Source of the DNA: Candidatus Aminicenantota bacterium
GTDB taxonomy: Bacteria; Acidobacteriota; Aminicenantia; Aminicenantales; Saccharicenantaceae
Assembly (NCBI GenBank): GCA_002877915.1
Contig: PNJE01000011.1
Location: 1-32,618 of the forward strand
Reading direction: 5' to 3'
Length of the DNA: 32,618 bases
Shown: in pieces, positions 15,356 to 23,170 of the stretch
How positions within the stretch are numbered: position 1 is the first letter of the stretch
How the letters are laid out: each line of letters opens with the position of its first letter
Notes under the pieces: model-generated
The model's database searches: none
What the model saw: only the letters and a program-made list of their open reading frames with translations
What the model was told of the DNA's origin: nothing
Program-made: the position numbers and the translations under genes

Positions 15356-17395
15356 ATGGAGAGAAATAAAGGCGGGTGCAATTTTCTTCAATATATGAAA
15401 ATAAATTCATATATTATTTTGCTCCTGGCAGTCTTGTTAGCCGGCCCGGCATTTTCGGCTGTCCAGAAGGAGGAACAGATTAGAAAGTTAGGTGATTACC
15501 CGATAAAGCCGGTTAATTTTTGGGAAGTCAAGGTGACGGATAATTTTTGGGCTCCCAGAATGGAAACCAATCGGTTGGTGACCATACCCTACCTTTTTAA
15601 GATGAATGAAGAAACTGGTCGAGTCGATAATTTCAGGATAGCGGCGGGCCTGAAAACTGGAAAGTTCACCGGTAAAAGATATAATGATTCTGATGTCTAT
15701 AAGGCCATAGAAGCGGCGGCTTATGCTCTAAAAACTAATCCTAATCCTGAACTTAAAAAGCAAATCGATGACCTGGTGTCGATAATTGCCCGGGCCCAAG
15801 AACCGGATGGTTATCTTTATACTGCCAGGACGATCGACCCCAAAAATCCAGCACCAGGGGCGGGAAAAGAACGCTGGTCAAACCTGCGGGTAAGCCATGA
15901 GCTCTATAATCTTGGTCATCTTTATGAAGCGGCGGTAGCTTATTATCAGGCGACTGGCGAAATGAATCTTCTGCAGGTAGCCATAAAAAGTGCCGATCTT
16001 TTAGTCAAGACTTTTGGCCCAGATAAATTGCGAGCCTTCCCTGGCCATGAGGAGGTGGAAATTGGGCTGATAAAATTATATCGAGTTACTGGTAACCAAA
16101 GCTATCTCCAATTGGCTAAATTTTTCCTGGATGAACGCGGGCATTATCACGGGGGCGAAGTATACCCAAAAACATCGCCTTTTTATATCTACAATTCTGA
16201 AGAATACCTGCAAAACCACAAGCCCGTGCTCGAACAGACTGAAGCCGTCGGGCATGCTGTTCGGGCTGTTTACCTTTATTCAGCTATGGCCGATATGGCT
16301 GCCTTGGGTGGTTTCCCTGAATATGCTCAAGCCAGTGAGAGGCTGTGGGAGAATGTGGTAAGCAAGAAGCTCTATCTTACAGGCGGAATTGGCTCGACCG
16401 GAGAATATGAAGCCTTTGGGGCCAATTATGAACTGCCCAACTTGACGGCCTACGCTGAAACCTGCGCTGCCGTCGGTAATGCCTTCTGGAACCAAAGGCT
16501 TTTTCAACTGACTGGCGACGGAAAGTATATAGATGTGCTTGAAAGAATTATTTACAATGGGCTCCTTTCGGGGGTGGGACTTTCGGGAGATAAATTTTTT
16601 TACCAGAATCCCTTGGCTTCCCGGGGCAACTATGAAAGAAGTAGCTGGTTTGAGGTAGCCTGCTGCCCGGCGAACGCTGCCCGTTTTTTAGCCACTTTCC
16701 CTGCCTACATCTATGCCCATTCCGAGGAAGAAGTTTTTATAAATCTTTTGGTTAACTCGACGGCCAACTTTGAGTTCAAAAACAGCCGTCTGGAAATTAT
16801 TCAGGAAAATAAATATCCATGGTTGGGTTTATTAAAAATCGGGTTAAACCCTTCCAGGGTGAGAGAATTTACCCTCTGTCTCAGGATTCCAGGCTGGGTC
16901 CAGGGGCGTCCTGTGCCCAGTGATCTTTATTCCTATCTTGATGGTAACAAGGAGCAGATTGTTATCAGACTGAATAGAAAAGCAATCCCAGTTAATATTG
17001 ATCGAGGATATCTGCGCCTTAGAAGAAAATGGGTCCGGGGCGATGTCCTTGAGGTCTTTTTTCCTATGGAGATAAGGAGAGTACTGGCGAATGAGAAGGT
17101 AGAAGAAGACCGGGGAAAAGTAGCCGTCGAGCGGGGTCCGATAGTCTATTGTGCCGAAGGGAGGGATAATGGGGGCACCGCTTTAAATCTGGCCTTACCT
17201 GATTCCAGCAAACTTCAACAATGGTATCGAGATGACCTTTTAGGTGGCGTAGGTATAATTACCGGGCGCGGCCTGATAGTGGATGAGAAGGGCCGAGAAA
17301 TAAGAAATCAGGATCTTTTCCTGATTCCATATTGCACCTGGGCTAACCGGGGTGCCTGGGAAATGGCTGTCTGGTTATGGCGGAAGCCGAGCTGA
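15356..17395 (+). CDS. GH127 beta-L-arabinofuranosidase, second copy (Sec-exported)
   Basis: A 679-residue GH127 (DUF1680) protein, near the family's usual length and without the discoidin domain of the copy at 10103. The start at 15356 is chosen because AAAAGGAG lies 7 bases before it; an in-frame ATG at 15338 has no ribosome binding site, and one at 15395 would begin directly at a neat signal peptide (MKINSYIILLLAVLLAG). The signal peptide has no lipobox, unlike the first copy. Active-site residues are conserved: E352, E368 and C370 in the ETC motif, and C436/C437 in ACCPAN. The palindrome at 15393-15412 lies within the first codons. The two GH127 copies probably differ in location or in the arabinoside they accept, which is inferred. 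Confidence 0.9.
   Translation: MERNKGGCNFLQYMKINSYIILLLAVLLAGPAFSAVQKEEQIRKLGDYPIKPVNFWEVKVTDNFWAPRMETNRLVTIPYLFKMNEETGRVDNFRIAAGLKTGKFTGKRYNDSDVYKAIEAAAYALKTNPNPELKKQIDDLVSIIARAQEPDGYLYTARTIDPKNPAPGAGKERWSNLRVSHELYNLGHLYEAAVAYYQATGEMNLLQVAIKSADLLVKTFGPDKLRAFPGHEEVEIGLIKLYRVTGNQSYLQLAKFFLDERGHYHGGEVYPKTSPFYIYNSEEYLQNHKPVLEQTEAVGHAVRAVYLYSAMADMAALGGFPEYAQASERLWENVVSKKLYLTGGIGSTGEYEAFGANYELPNLTAYAETCAAVGNAFWNQRLFQLTGDGKYIDVLERIIYNGLLSGVGLSGDKFFYQNPLASRGNYERSSWFEVACCPANAARFLATFPAYIYAHSEEEVFINLLVNSTANFEFKNSRLEIIQENKYPWLGLLKIGLNPSRVREFTLCLRIPGWVQGRPVPSDLYSYLDGNKEQIVIRLNRKAIPVNIDRGYLRLRRKWVRGDVLEVFFPMEIRRVLANEKVEEDRGKVAVERGPIVYCAEGRDNGGTALNLALPDSSKLQQWYRDDLLGGVGIITGRGLIVDEKGREIRNQDLFLIPYCTWANRGAWEMAVWLWRKPS
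15393..15412. promoter_or_regulatory. Second copy of palindrome ATATGAA-N6-TTCATAT
   Basis: The arms are identical to those at 958-977 and have the same 6-bp spacing (AATAAA instead of TAAATA). Pairing extends to 9 bp on each side (15391-15414). It overlaps the in-frame ATG at 15395 of the second GH127 gene, so it could be an operator near the start of the gene or an mRNA hairpin affecting start choice. Confidence 0.4.
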
Positions 17396-17652
17396 GTTTT
17401 AAAGAAATTTTTGGGAGTCAGTTTTTTTAGCCAGCTGGACAAAGAGCAAGCTTACGTCCTCGTTGGGTAATTAAAATTAAACAATCATTGGCTGAAGGTT
17501 GATTTGAAAAGGTCCAAGCTATTGATATATCTAAAAATTCTTGCTCTGCCCATAATAAATCCTCATAAAGCTTAGGTTCTTTTTACTGATGATAATCAGA
17601 GTAACCGGGGCTTTTAATTGGCCCACTACCATCAGTTTGGTCGGAGGTTAAA
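17396..17652. other. Convergent intergenic region
   Basis: This 257-bp gap lies between the 3' ends of the second GH127 gene and the nitroreductase-like gene. An 8-bp inverted repeat (AGAGCAAG at 17443, CTTGCTCT at 17540) is too far apart to be a clear terminator. I see no gene or RNA in it. Confidence 0.3.
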
Positions 17653-18318
17653 TTATTTTGGGGGATAACCGACCGTCTGGCTCAAGATGATATGCTGTTC
17701 GGGACGAAGCTTCATGGCTTTGGCCAATTCTTCTTTATTGATGGAAGCTCTAACCACGGTGTTCAAACCTTCTGAGGCGCAAAACAGATAAACATTCTGA
17801 GAAATAAATCCGGTATGAGCGGCTGAATAAAAAAGCTTGTCAGCTTCAGTACCCCGAGGAATTCGGGCATAATCTCCAACGTAAATTAAATTTAAGGGCG
17901 CACTTTTAACGAAATCCTGGGTCCCGCAAAGAGCCCGGATATCTTCTTTAAGAATTGGGATGAGAGCATTTTGCTTGGCGTCATACAGAAAAAGGCCATC
18001 AGCCGTAGCCACATATAGGTCAATGTTCTGCCAATTTACGGCTGAAGGTGCTGTCCTTTTGCCCGAATCAGGCCGGTTGATCCCATAAGCGGCCCAGAGC
18101 AAGTTGGAAAGAGTTTGAAGGGAAAGCTTCTCTGAGCTGAACTGGCGATTACTCTGCCTGAGTTTCAGACACAACATAAGAGGCTTGCCTCCATCAGTTT
18201 GGGGCGCAGGCAGTATAATGATCGATTGTTCCTGAGCAGTTAGCCTCTGAACCGGAATAAAAAGGAAACTTGAAACAGCCAAAATGGTTATTAGAACAAA
18301 ATAAAGAAGCTGCTTCAT
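17653..18318 (-). CDS. Exported nitroreductase-family (SagB/ThcOx-type) protein
   Basis: A 221-residue nitroreductase-fold protein. The start at 18318 is chosen because AGGAGG lies at ideal spacing, and it opens directly into a hydrophobic signal peptide (1-29, ending LTA); an upstream ATG at 18357 coincides with the predicted transcription start. The FMN-binding N-terminal motif RQSNRQF (54-60) and the SagB-type stretch LLWAAYGINRP followed by RTAPSA (73-93) are visible, as is a later SAAHTGFISQNVYLFCASEGL stretch. Such enzymes use FMN and NAD(P)H, which is unusual for a Sec-exported protein; the substrate is unknown. It is monocistronic and divergent from pckG. Confidence 0.82.
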   Translation of the reverse strand: MKQLLYFVLITILAVSSFLFIPVQRLTAQEQSIIILPAPQTDGGKPLMLCLKLRQSNRQFSSEKLSLQTLSNLLWAAYGINRPDSGKRTAPSAVNWQNIDLYVATADGLFLYDAKQNALIPILKEDIRALCGTQDFVKSAPLNLIYVGDYARIPRGTEADKLFYSAAHTGFISQNVYLFCASEGLNTVVRASINKEELAKAMKLRPEQHIILSQTVGYPPK

Positions 18319-18361
18319 TATAAACCTCCTAATGGTGTTTCCTGGTTTACTTTTCAAAAGG

Positions 18362-18390
18362 ATTATATAAAAGAGTTATTCTTGTGTTAA
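18362..18390 (-). promoter_or_regulatory. Promoter of the nitroreductase-like gene
   Basis: On the minus strand TTAACA (18390-18385), a 17-bp spacer and a perfect TATAAT (18367-18362) lie about 45 bp upstream of the chosen start codon. Confidence 0.65.
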
Positions 18391-18532
18391 GACCGGATAA
18401 GATTAGAGGCCAGAGAGTTGAAATTAAATTCCAAAGTGAATTTAAAAGGAGACCTTTTAATAAAACAGGCGAGAATAATCAGCTGGGAAGATAGGAATAT
18501 TTAACTACACTTTTGGCTGAGGAACCGAGTCT

Positions 18533-18561
18533 TTGACAAAATTAAATTGGTATGTTATTAG
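18533..18561 (+). promoter_or_regulatory. Promoter of pckG
   Basis: TTGACA (18533-18538), a 17-bp spacer and TATTAG (18556-18561) preceded by an extended -10 TGT. It ends 31 bp before the pckG ATG, giving a short leader. Confidence 0.6.
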
Positions 18562-18592
18562 AAAACCTTAATTTATTTTTACAGGCAGAAAG

Positions 18593-20365
18593 ATGGCTGC
18601 AGCTATAGAAAAGTGGGTAGAAAAGCAAGCGGAATTACTTCAGCCAAAAAATATTTATTGGTGCGATGGCTCAGAAGGCGAAGCCCGCCGGATCATCGAG
18701 ATGGGCAGAAAAGAGGAAAAAATTGAGCAGCATGATATTTTCTTGGAATTGAACCAGAAACTTTGGCCCAAGGCCTATCTTCACCGCTCTCACCCAACTG
18801 ATGTAGCCCGGACCGAACATCTGACTTATGTCTGCCATTCTGACCGGGAAACCACCGGCCCGAATAATAATTGGATGCATCCGGAGGAAGCTAAGAAGCT
18901 TCTAACTAAGCTCTCCCGGGGAGCTATGCGCGGCCGAACAATGTATGTTCTTCCCTATATGATGGGACACCCCGACTCGCCCTATGCTAAAGCCTGCGTT
19001 CAGCTGACCGACGTTTCCTACGTAGCAGTGAGCATGCGAATTATGACCAGGCTGGGGAAAAAAATTCTGGAAAAAATAGGCAATTCCGAAAACTTTGTTA
19101 AAGGAATTCATACCGTTGGAGATTTTGATCCTAACAAGCGCTTCATCATGCATTTTCCAGAAGAAGATCTGGTCTGGAGCATTGGCTCCGGCTACGGAGG
19201 AAATGCCCTCCTTGGCAAAAAATGTTTTTCCTTAAGAATTGCTTCGTGGCTTGGGCGAAAATATGGCTGGTTAGCTGAACACATGATGATTATCGGAGTA
19301 GAGGATATTCATGGAAATATCACTTATCTGGCTGGGGCTTTTCCCTCAGCCTGCGGTAAAACTAATTTTGCCATGCTGGAATCAGCCCTGCCCGAATATC
19401 GCGTTTGGACTATTGGCGATGATATTGCCTGGCTTAATATCGGCCCGGATGGGCGTCTTTATGCCATAAATCCAGAATTTGGCTTTTTTGGAGTGGCTCC
19501 TGGGACTTCCTGGAAAACGAATCCCAATATGATGAGGACTATCCATAATTCCAATTTTTATCCCACTCTTTTTACCAATGTTGCCCTGGACCTTGATACT
19601 ATGTCTCCCTGGTGGGAAGGCCTGGAAGGACCGATTCCGAGTAATCTGGTTGATTGGCAGGGAAGGCCATGGAAGCCTGGCCAGGGAGCAACTGCAGCCC
19701 ATCCGAATTCAAGATTTACGGTTTCCGTCTATAACTGCCCTACCCTTTCTAAGGAGTATGACAACCCCATGGGAGTGCCTATTTCGGCCCTGCTATTCGG
19801 CGGTCGGCGCAGTAAGTTAATCCCACTGATTACCGAAGCCTTTAGCTGGGAACACGGTGTTTTTATGGGAGCGAGGACTGGCTCTGAAACCACCGCCGCG
19901 GCCGCTGGAAAGGTTGGGGTTTTGAGACGCGATCCTATGGCTATGTTGCCTTTCTGCGGGTATAACATGGGAGATTATTTCAGGCACTGGATTAATATGG
20001 GCCGGCTGATGACTCACCCTCCGAAAATCTATTCAATAAATGCTTTCCGCCGCAATGAGCGAGGAGAATTTCTCTGGCCGGGCTTCGGGGAAAATATCAG
20101 GATATTAAAATGGATAATTGATAGAGTTAATGGACGAGTCGGAGCAAAAGAAACCCCTTTGGGGCTAATTCCCGAGAAAAAAGATCTGGACTTGACTGGT
20201 CTTAATTTGCCTGATGAAAATTTCGAGGAACTTTTCAGGATAAATCCTGAAGAATGGGAAGAGGAATTGAAGGATATTAAAAAATTCATGGAAAAATTTG
20301 GGCGCCACACGCCTTACGAGATCTGGCAGGAATATGAACGGCTAAAAAAAGGCCTGGGCTATTGA
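18593..20365 (+). CDS. pckG: Phosphoenolpyruvate carboxykinase (GTP)
   Basis: A 590-residue cytoplasmic GTP-dependent PEPCK that decarboxylates and phosphorylates oxaloacetate to PEP, the entry to gluconeogenesis; in anaerobes it can also run towards oxaloacetate. The P-loop with the reactive cysteine of the GTP family, GAFPSACGKTN, is at 248-258 (C254, K256). Candidate Mn ligands are K210, H230 and D277 (GDDIAW). The conserved stretch YVLPYMMGHPDSPYAKACVQ starts at 118, and the nucleotide-binding region with NAFRRNERGEFLWPGFGEN is near 471-489. Length is slightly below the usual 600-620. The ribosome binding site is weak (AGGCAGAAAG). It has its own extended -10 promoter and stands apart from the sugar genes. 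Confidence 0.96.
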   Translation: MAAAIEKWVEKQAELLQPKNIYWCDGSEGEARRIIEMGRKEEKIEQHDIFLELNQKLWPKAYLHRSHPTDVARTEHLTYVCHSDRETTGPNNNWMHPEEAKKLLTKLSRGAMRGRTMYVLPYMMGHPDSPYAKACVQLTDVSYVAVSMRIMTRLGKKILEKIGNSENFVKGIHTVGDFDPNKRFIMHFPEEDLVWSIGSGYGGNALLGKKCFSLRIASWLGRKYGWLAEHMMIIGVEDIHGNITYLAGAFPSACGKTNFAMLESALPEYRVWTIGDDIAWLNIGPDGRLYAINPEFGFFGVAPGTSWKTNPNMMRTIHNSNFYPTLFTNVALDLDTMSPWWEGLEGPIPSNLVDWQGRPWKPGQGATAAHPNSRFTVSVYNCPTLSKEYDNPMGVPISALLFGGRRSKLIPLITEAFSWEHGVFMGARTGSETTAAAAGKVGVLRRDPMAMLPFCGYNMGDYFRHWINMGRLMTHPPKIYSINAFRRNERGEFLWPGFGENIRILKWIIDRVNGRVGAKETPLGLIPEKKDLDLTGLNLPDENFEELFRINPEEWEEELKDIKKFMEKFGRHTPYEIWQEYERLKKGLGY

Positions 20366-20749
20366 CCATCCTTTGAGAATTGAGTAGCTGGATAAATGAT
20401 TAAAAAGACAAATTATCGTAGATACCATCAGCCTAAACATTAGCCTATGGTTTTTAGCGAGCTAAAAAAATTTGGTCTCTGGCTTGAGGCCGGTTAAGGT
20501 CATCAATAGTTGGAAATTGATCAGACCTTAGAAAATTAGCGAACATTCCTGTTTAGCTATTATTCTGAGTCATCATCCTCTGGCAGGTTGTCTTTTATTA
20601 GAACGGATGACCAGTCAATTCCCCTTCAAAATTAGAAAACCAGCCTTAAAATTACAACATAAGCAAAATACAGCTTACTTCAATCTTTGATTTTTAAATA
20701 TTTTACCTAAGATATTGTATTTTTTTTAATAATTTGATAAGAATTTTTC
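20366..20749. other. Intergenic region pckG to LacI-family regulator
   Basis: This 384-bp gap shows no convincing gene, no terminator hairpin with a T-run and no palindrome matching the operators at 3233-3295. It becomes very AT-rich (T-runs) over the last 60 bp before the regulator. Confidence 0.3.
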
Positions 20750-21817
20750 TTGAGAAATTTAGGGCTGAGAGGGCAGGCTATCGTTACTATAAAAGATATC
20801 GCTAAAAAAGCTGGGGTCTCTATCGGGACGGTCGACCGGGTGCTCCATCGGCGCGGTCGCGTTCACCCGGAGACTCTGAAGCGGGTGTCGCAGGTAATCA
20901 AAGAACTTGATTATCGGACCAATATTTTTGCCAAAAACCTGAAGCTGCGAAAGGTATTTAAATTTGGGGTGCTAATGCCCAGGCCGGGACAGGATAGCCT
21001 CTACTGGACGCTTCCTCTTCGGGGAATAGAGCGAGCTCAGCAGGAGCTCTTTTCTCATAAAGTCCAAGTGAACTTTTTCTTTTTTGACCGTTACCAAGAG
21101 AAATCGGTTCTCCTGGCCGGAAAAAAGATGTGGCGGGAGAAACTGGATGGTTTGTTGGCGGCTCCGGTTCTTCCTAAGAGCTTCGGACAGATTTTACAGG
21201 AGTTGCCTGAAAATCTGCCTGTGATTTTTTTCGATTCATATGTTCCAGGAATTAAGCCCTTATCCTTTATTGGCCAGGATGCTTTCCAGAGCGGAGTTTT
21301 GGCCTCCTGCTTAATGAAACAAACTGTCCACTGTAAGCAGGGTAAAATTGCGGTAATTAAAGTTCTGCCTGAAGATTATCATATTGCCGAGAGAATCGAG
21401 GGTTTTCTTAAAGGCAGCTGTAACTGGCCGGGCTTTGAGTCAGTGGTTACAGAGATTGATGGGCACTGGTCGGTTTCCAAAACCAAGACCAGGCTGGAAG
21501 ATTTTTATCGGAAAAATAAAGATATTGCGGGGATATTTGTGGCCAATGCGATGACCCATAAGGTAGCCGAGTGGTGGAGTAGTAATTCGGGCAAACAGCC
21601 GGTAATTTTAATTGGCTACGATCCGATTCCGCGGAATGTCAAGCTGCTCAAGGAAAAGGTCATTGATTTTTTGATCAGCCAGCAATCCGAGCGCCAGGGT
21701 TATGAGGGAATTTATGCCCTTTTCCGGCACGTGGTACTGGGGGAAAAAGTTAAAGAAAAAATAATGATGCAGATTGATATCATTACCGCCGAAAATGTTG
21801 ATTATTATCAGAGTTAA
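20750..21817 (+). CDS. LacI-family transcriptional regulator
   Basis: A 355-residue regulator with an N-terminal LacI helix-turn-helix and hinge (about 13-68: VTIKDIAKKAGVSIGTVDRV, then RVHPETLKRV) and a periplasmic-binding-protein-like sugar domain (about 71-355; LMPRPG, IPVIFFDS-like and LIGYDPIP strands). The GTVDRVLH wording is that of LacI regulators with a type-4 binding domain. The start is uncertain: the first available codon is TTG at 20750 without a ribosome binding site, while a GAGAGGG sequence lies inside the frame before the helix-turn-helix, where no standard start codon follows. It is followed 30 bp later by a GntR gene, probably in one operon. It is the only LacI-type gene here and hence the candidate for the operators at 3233-3295. 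Confidence 0.88.
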   Translation: MRNLGLRGQAIVTIKDIAKKAGVSIGTVDRVLHRRGRVHPETLKRVSQVIKELDYRTNIFAKNLKLRKVFKFGVLMPRPGQDSLYWTLPLRGIERAQQELFSHKVQVNFFFFDRYQEKSVLLAGKKMWREKLDGLLAAPVLPKSFGQILQELPENLPVIFFDSYVPGIKPLSFIGQDAFQSGVLASCLMKQTVHCKQGKIAVIKVLPEDYHIAERIEGFLKGSCNWPGFESVVTEIDGHWSVSKTKTRLEDFYRKNKDIAGIFVANAMTHKVAEWWSSNSGKQPVILIGYDPIPRNVKLLKEKVIDFLISQQSERQGYEGIYALFRHVVLGEKVKEKIMMQIDIITAENVDYYQS

Positions 21818-21847
21818 AAATTTTAAAAGGAAGGAGAAATAGCACCA

Positions 21848-22528
21848 ATGATCAATAAGCCAGTACTTAACGTTAAATCCTTGAAAGAACAGGTTTATGA
21901 TTTTTTACGGGAACAAATGCGCCGGGGGGAAATTTTGCCCGGTTCAGTAATTGATATGGAGGAGACCTCCAAGAAGCTGGGGGTCAGCCGGACTCCGCTG
22001 CGGGATGCTTTGCTTCAGTTGGAAAGCGAGGATTTTGTCACTATTTTGCCGCGGCGAAAAGTAGTCGTCAATATCCTCACGGTGGAGGATATAAAAAATT
22101 ATTATGAAATCATTGGCGCCTTGGAAAGCATTGCCATCATCAGGGCGTTCGATCGGTTGGGTAAAGCGGAAATTGATTTTATGGACCAGATGAACCAGGA
22201 GATGGAAGAGGCCATTAAGGCGGATGATTTTGATTTGTATTACGAAAAGAACTTGAAGTTTCATAACACCTATTTAGACCTGTGCGGCAATCAAAAGCTC
22301 ATGCGCATCGTCAATAATTTAAAAAAAAGACTTTATGATTTTCCCCGACCTCAGGGTTTTGTCAAAGAATGGGAAGAATCTTCTATCGGCGAACATGCTC
22401 AGTTGGTCCGCTATATAAGAGAAGGTAAGAAGGAAGAAGCGGCCCGGTTTATCAGGGATGTTCACTGGTCCTATGAAGTTCAGGAAAAATTTATAGTAAA
22501 ATATTATCGGCATATTGCTTCTTCTTGA
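21848..22528 (+). CDS. GntR-family regulator with FCD ligand domain
   Basis: A 226-residue regulator. The winged helix (about 9-76) includes LKEQVYDFLREQMRRGEILPG and the recognition helix VSRTPLRDALLQLE. The all-helical FCD domain follows (about 82-215) with the metal-binding histidines H139 (LKFH), H183 (GEHAQL) and H206 (DVHWSY). FCD regulators usually sense sugar acids or other small carboxylates. AAGGAG lies upstream of the ATG, though rather far (about 12 bases). It is 30 bp behind the LacI-family gene and likely co-transcribed. Codons 7-10 contain TTAACGTTAA, the core of the LacI-type operator. Confidence 0.9.
   Translation: MINKPVLNVKSLKEQVYDFLREQMRRGEILPGSVIDMEETSKKLGVSRTPLRDALLQLESEDFVTILPRRKVVVNILTVEDIKNYYEIIGALESIAIIRAFDRLGKAEIDFMDQMNQEMEEAIKADDFDLYYEKNLKFHNTYLDLCGNQKLMRIVNNLKKRLYDFPRPQGFVKEWEESSIGEHAQLVRYIREGKKEEAARFIRDVHWSYEVQEKFIVKYYRHIASS
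21867..21876. promoter_or_regulatory. TTAACGTTAA palindrome inside gntR
   Basis: This 10-bp palindrome equals the centre of operator O1 (3235-3244) but lacks the flanking TG/CA of the full 14-mer. It lies in the first codons of the GntR gene, directly behind the LacI-family gene. It could be a weak autoregulatory site or chance. Confidence 0.2.
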
Positions 22529-22589
22529 TAAAAGATCAAAGCTGATTTCTGGCGGTGATTTTGTCGGGTAGGTAATTATAGGTAATCAA

Positions 22590-22922
22590 TTATTTTTTGA
22601 AGATGAAGAAGGCCGCCAGGATGATGAAAAAGAAACCAATTAAATAATTCCAGCGGAAATCTTCTTTAAGGTAAAGTATGGAAAAAATTGAAAATATTGA
22701 GAGAGTTACAATTTCCTGGACAGTTTTTAATTGAGCCGCGCTCAATTTCCCATAACCTAAACGATTGGCGGGAACCTGAAAGCAGTATTCTAAAAAGGCT
22801 ATTAACCAGCTGAAAACAATAGCTTTCCATAAAGGGAGACTTTTAAATTTCAAGTGGCCATACCAGGCAAAGGTCATAAAAATGTTAGATACAACCAGCA
22901 GAACGACAGTTATCCAGGGCAT
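22590..22922 (-). CDS. DMT-family small membrane protein (DUF486)
   Basis: A 110-residue protein with four predicted transmembrane segments (about 5-22, 32-50, 70-85 and 90-108), matching the DUF486/COG3169 group of the drug/metabolite transporter superfamily. Recognisable features are MTFAWYGHLK (16-25), FLEYCFQVPANRLGY (43-57) and the helix after QLKTVQEIVTL. Half-length DMT proteins usually work as dimers. The substrate is unknown. No good ribosome binding site precedes the ATG, but a strong promoter lies 40 bp upstream. It converges with the GntR gene, and a 61-bp gap separates them. Confidence 0.82.
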   Translation of the reverse strand: MPWITVVLLVVSNIFMTFAWYGHLKFKSLPLWKAIVFSWLIAFLEYCFQVPANRLGYGKLSAAQLKTVQEIVTLSIFSIFSILYLKEDFRWNYLIGFFFIILAAFFIFKK

Positions 22923-22960
22923 TGGAGTTGAATTTCTACCTTAAAAAAATTTAGCCATAT

Positions 22961-22988
22961 ATCATAGCGAGGGCCAGGGTTTTGTCAA
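22961..22988 (-). promoter_or_regulatory. Promoter of the DUF486 gene
   Basis: On the minus strand TTGACA (22988-22983), a 16-bp spacer and TATGAT (22966-22961). Transcription would start near 22955, about 33 nt before the start codon. Confidence 0.6.
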
Positions 22989-23170
22989 GGTTACCAGTAT
23001 TAATTCTTGTGGGAGAATTAGTAAGCTAACAATTGATTCAACTATTATGACTTGCTTGATGGTTCGGATTTTTAATTATTTTAAGCTGAACTTTTTCAGT
23101 TAAATTTGTGATAATTTTTTAGAGCTGGTTAGCAGAAAATTCTTCTTATATTGGCTGTTGCCTTTCTCTC

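Noticed and set aside
17443-17547. Inverted repeat AGAGCAAG/CTTGCTCT as a terminator between convergent genes
   Set aside because: Arms are 8 bp and about 90 bp apart with no T-run; expected by chance.
23001-23020. Hairpin TAATTCT-TGTGGG-AGAATTA as terminator of the DUF5916 gene
   Set aside because: The stem is AT-rich and no T-run follows on the minus strand; it also lies about 150 bp after the stop codon.
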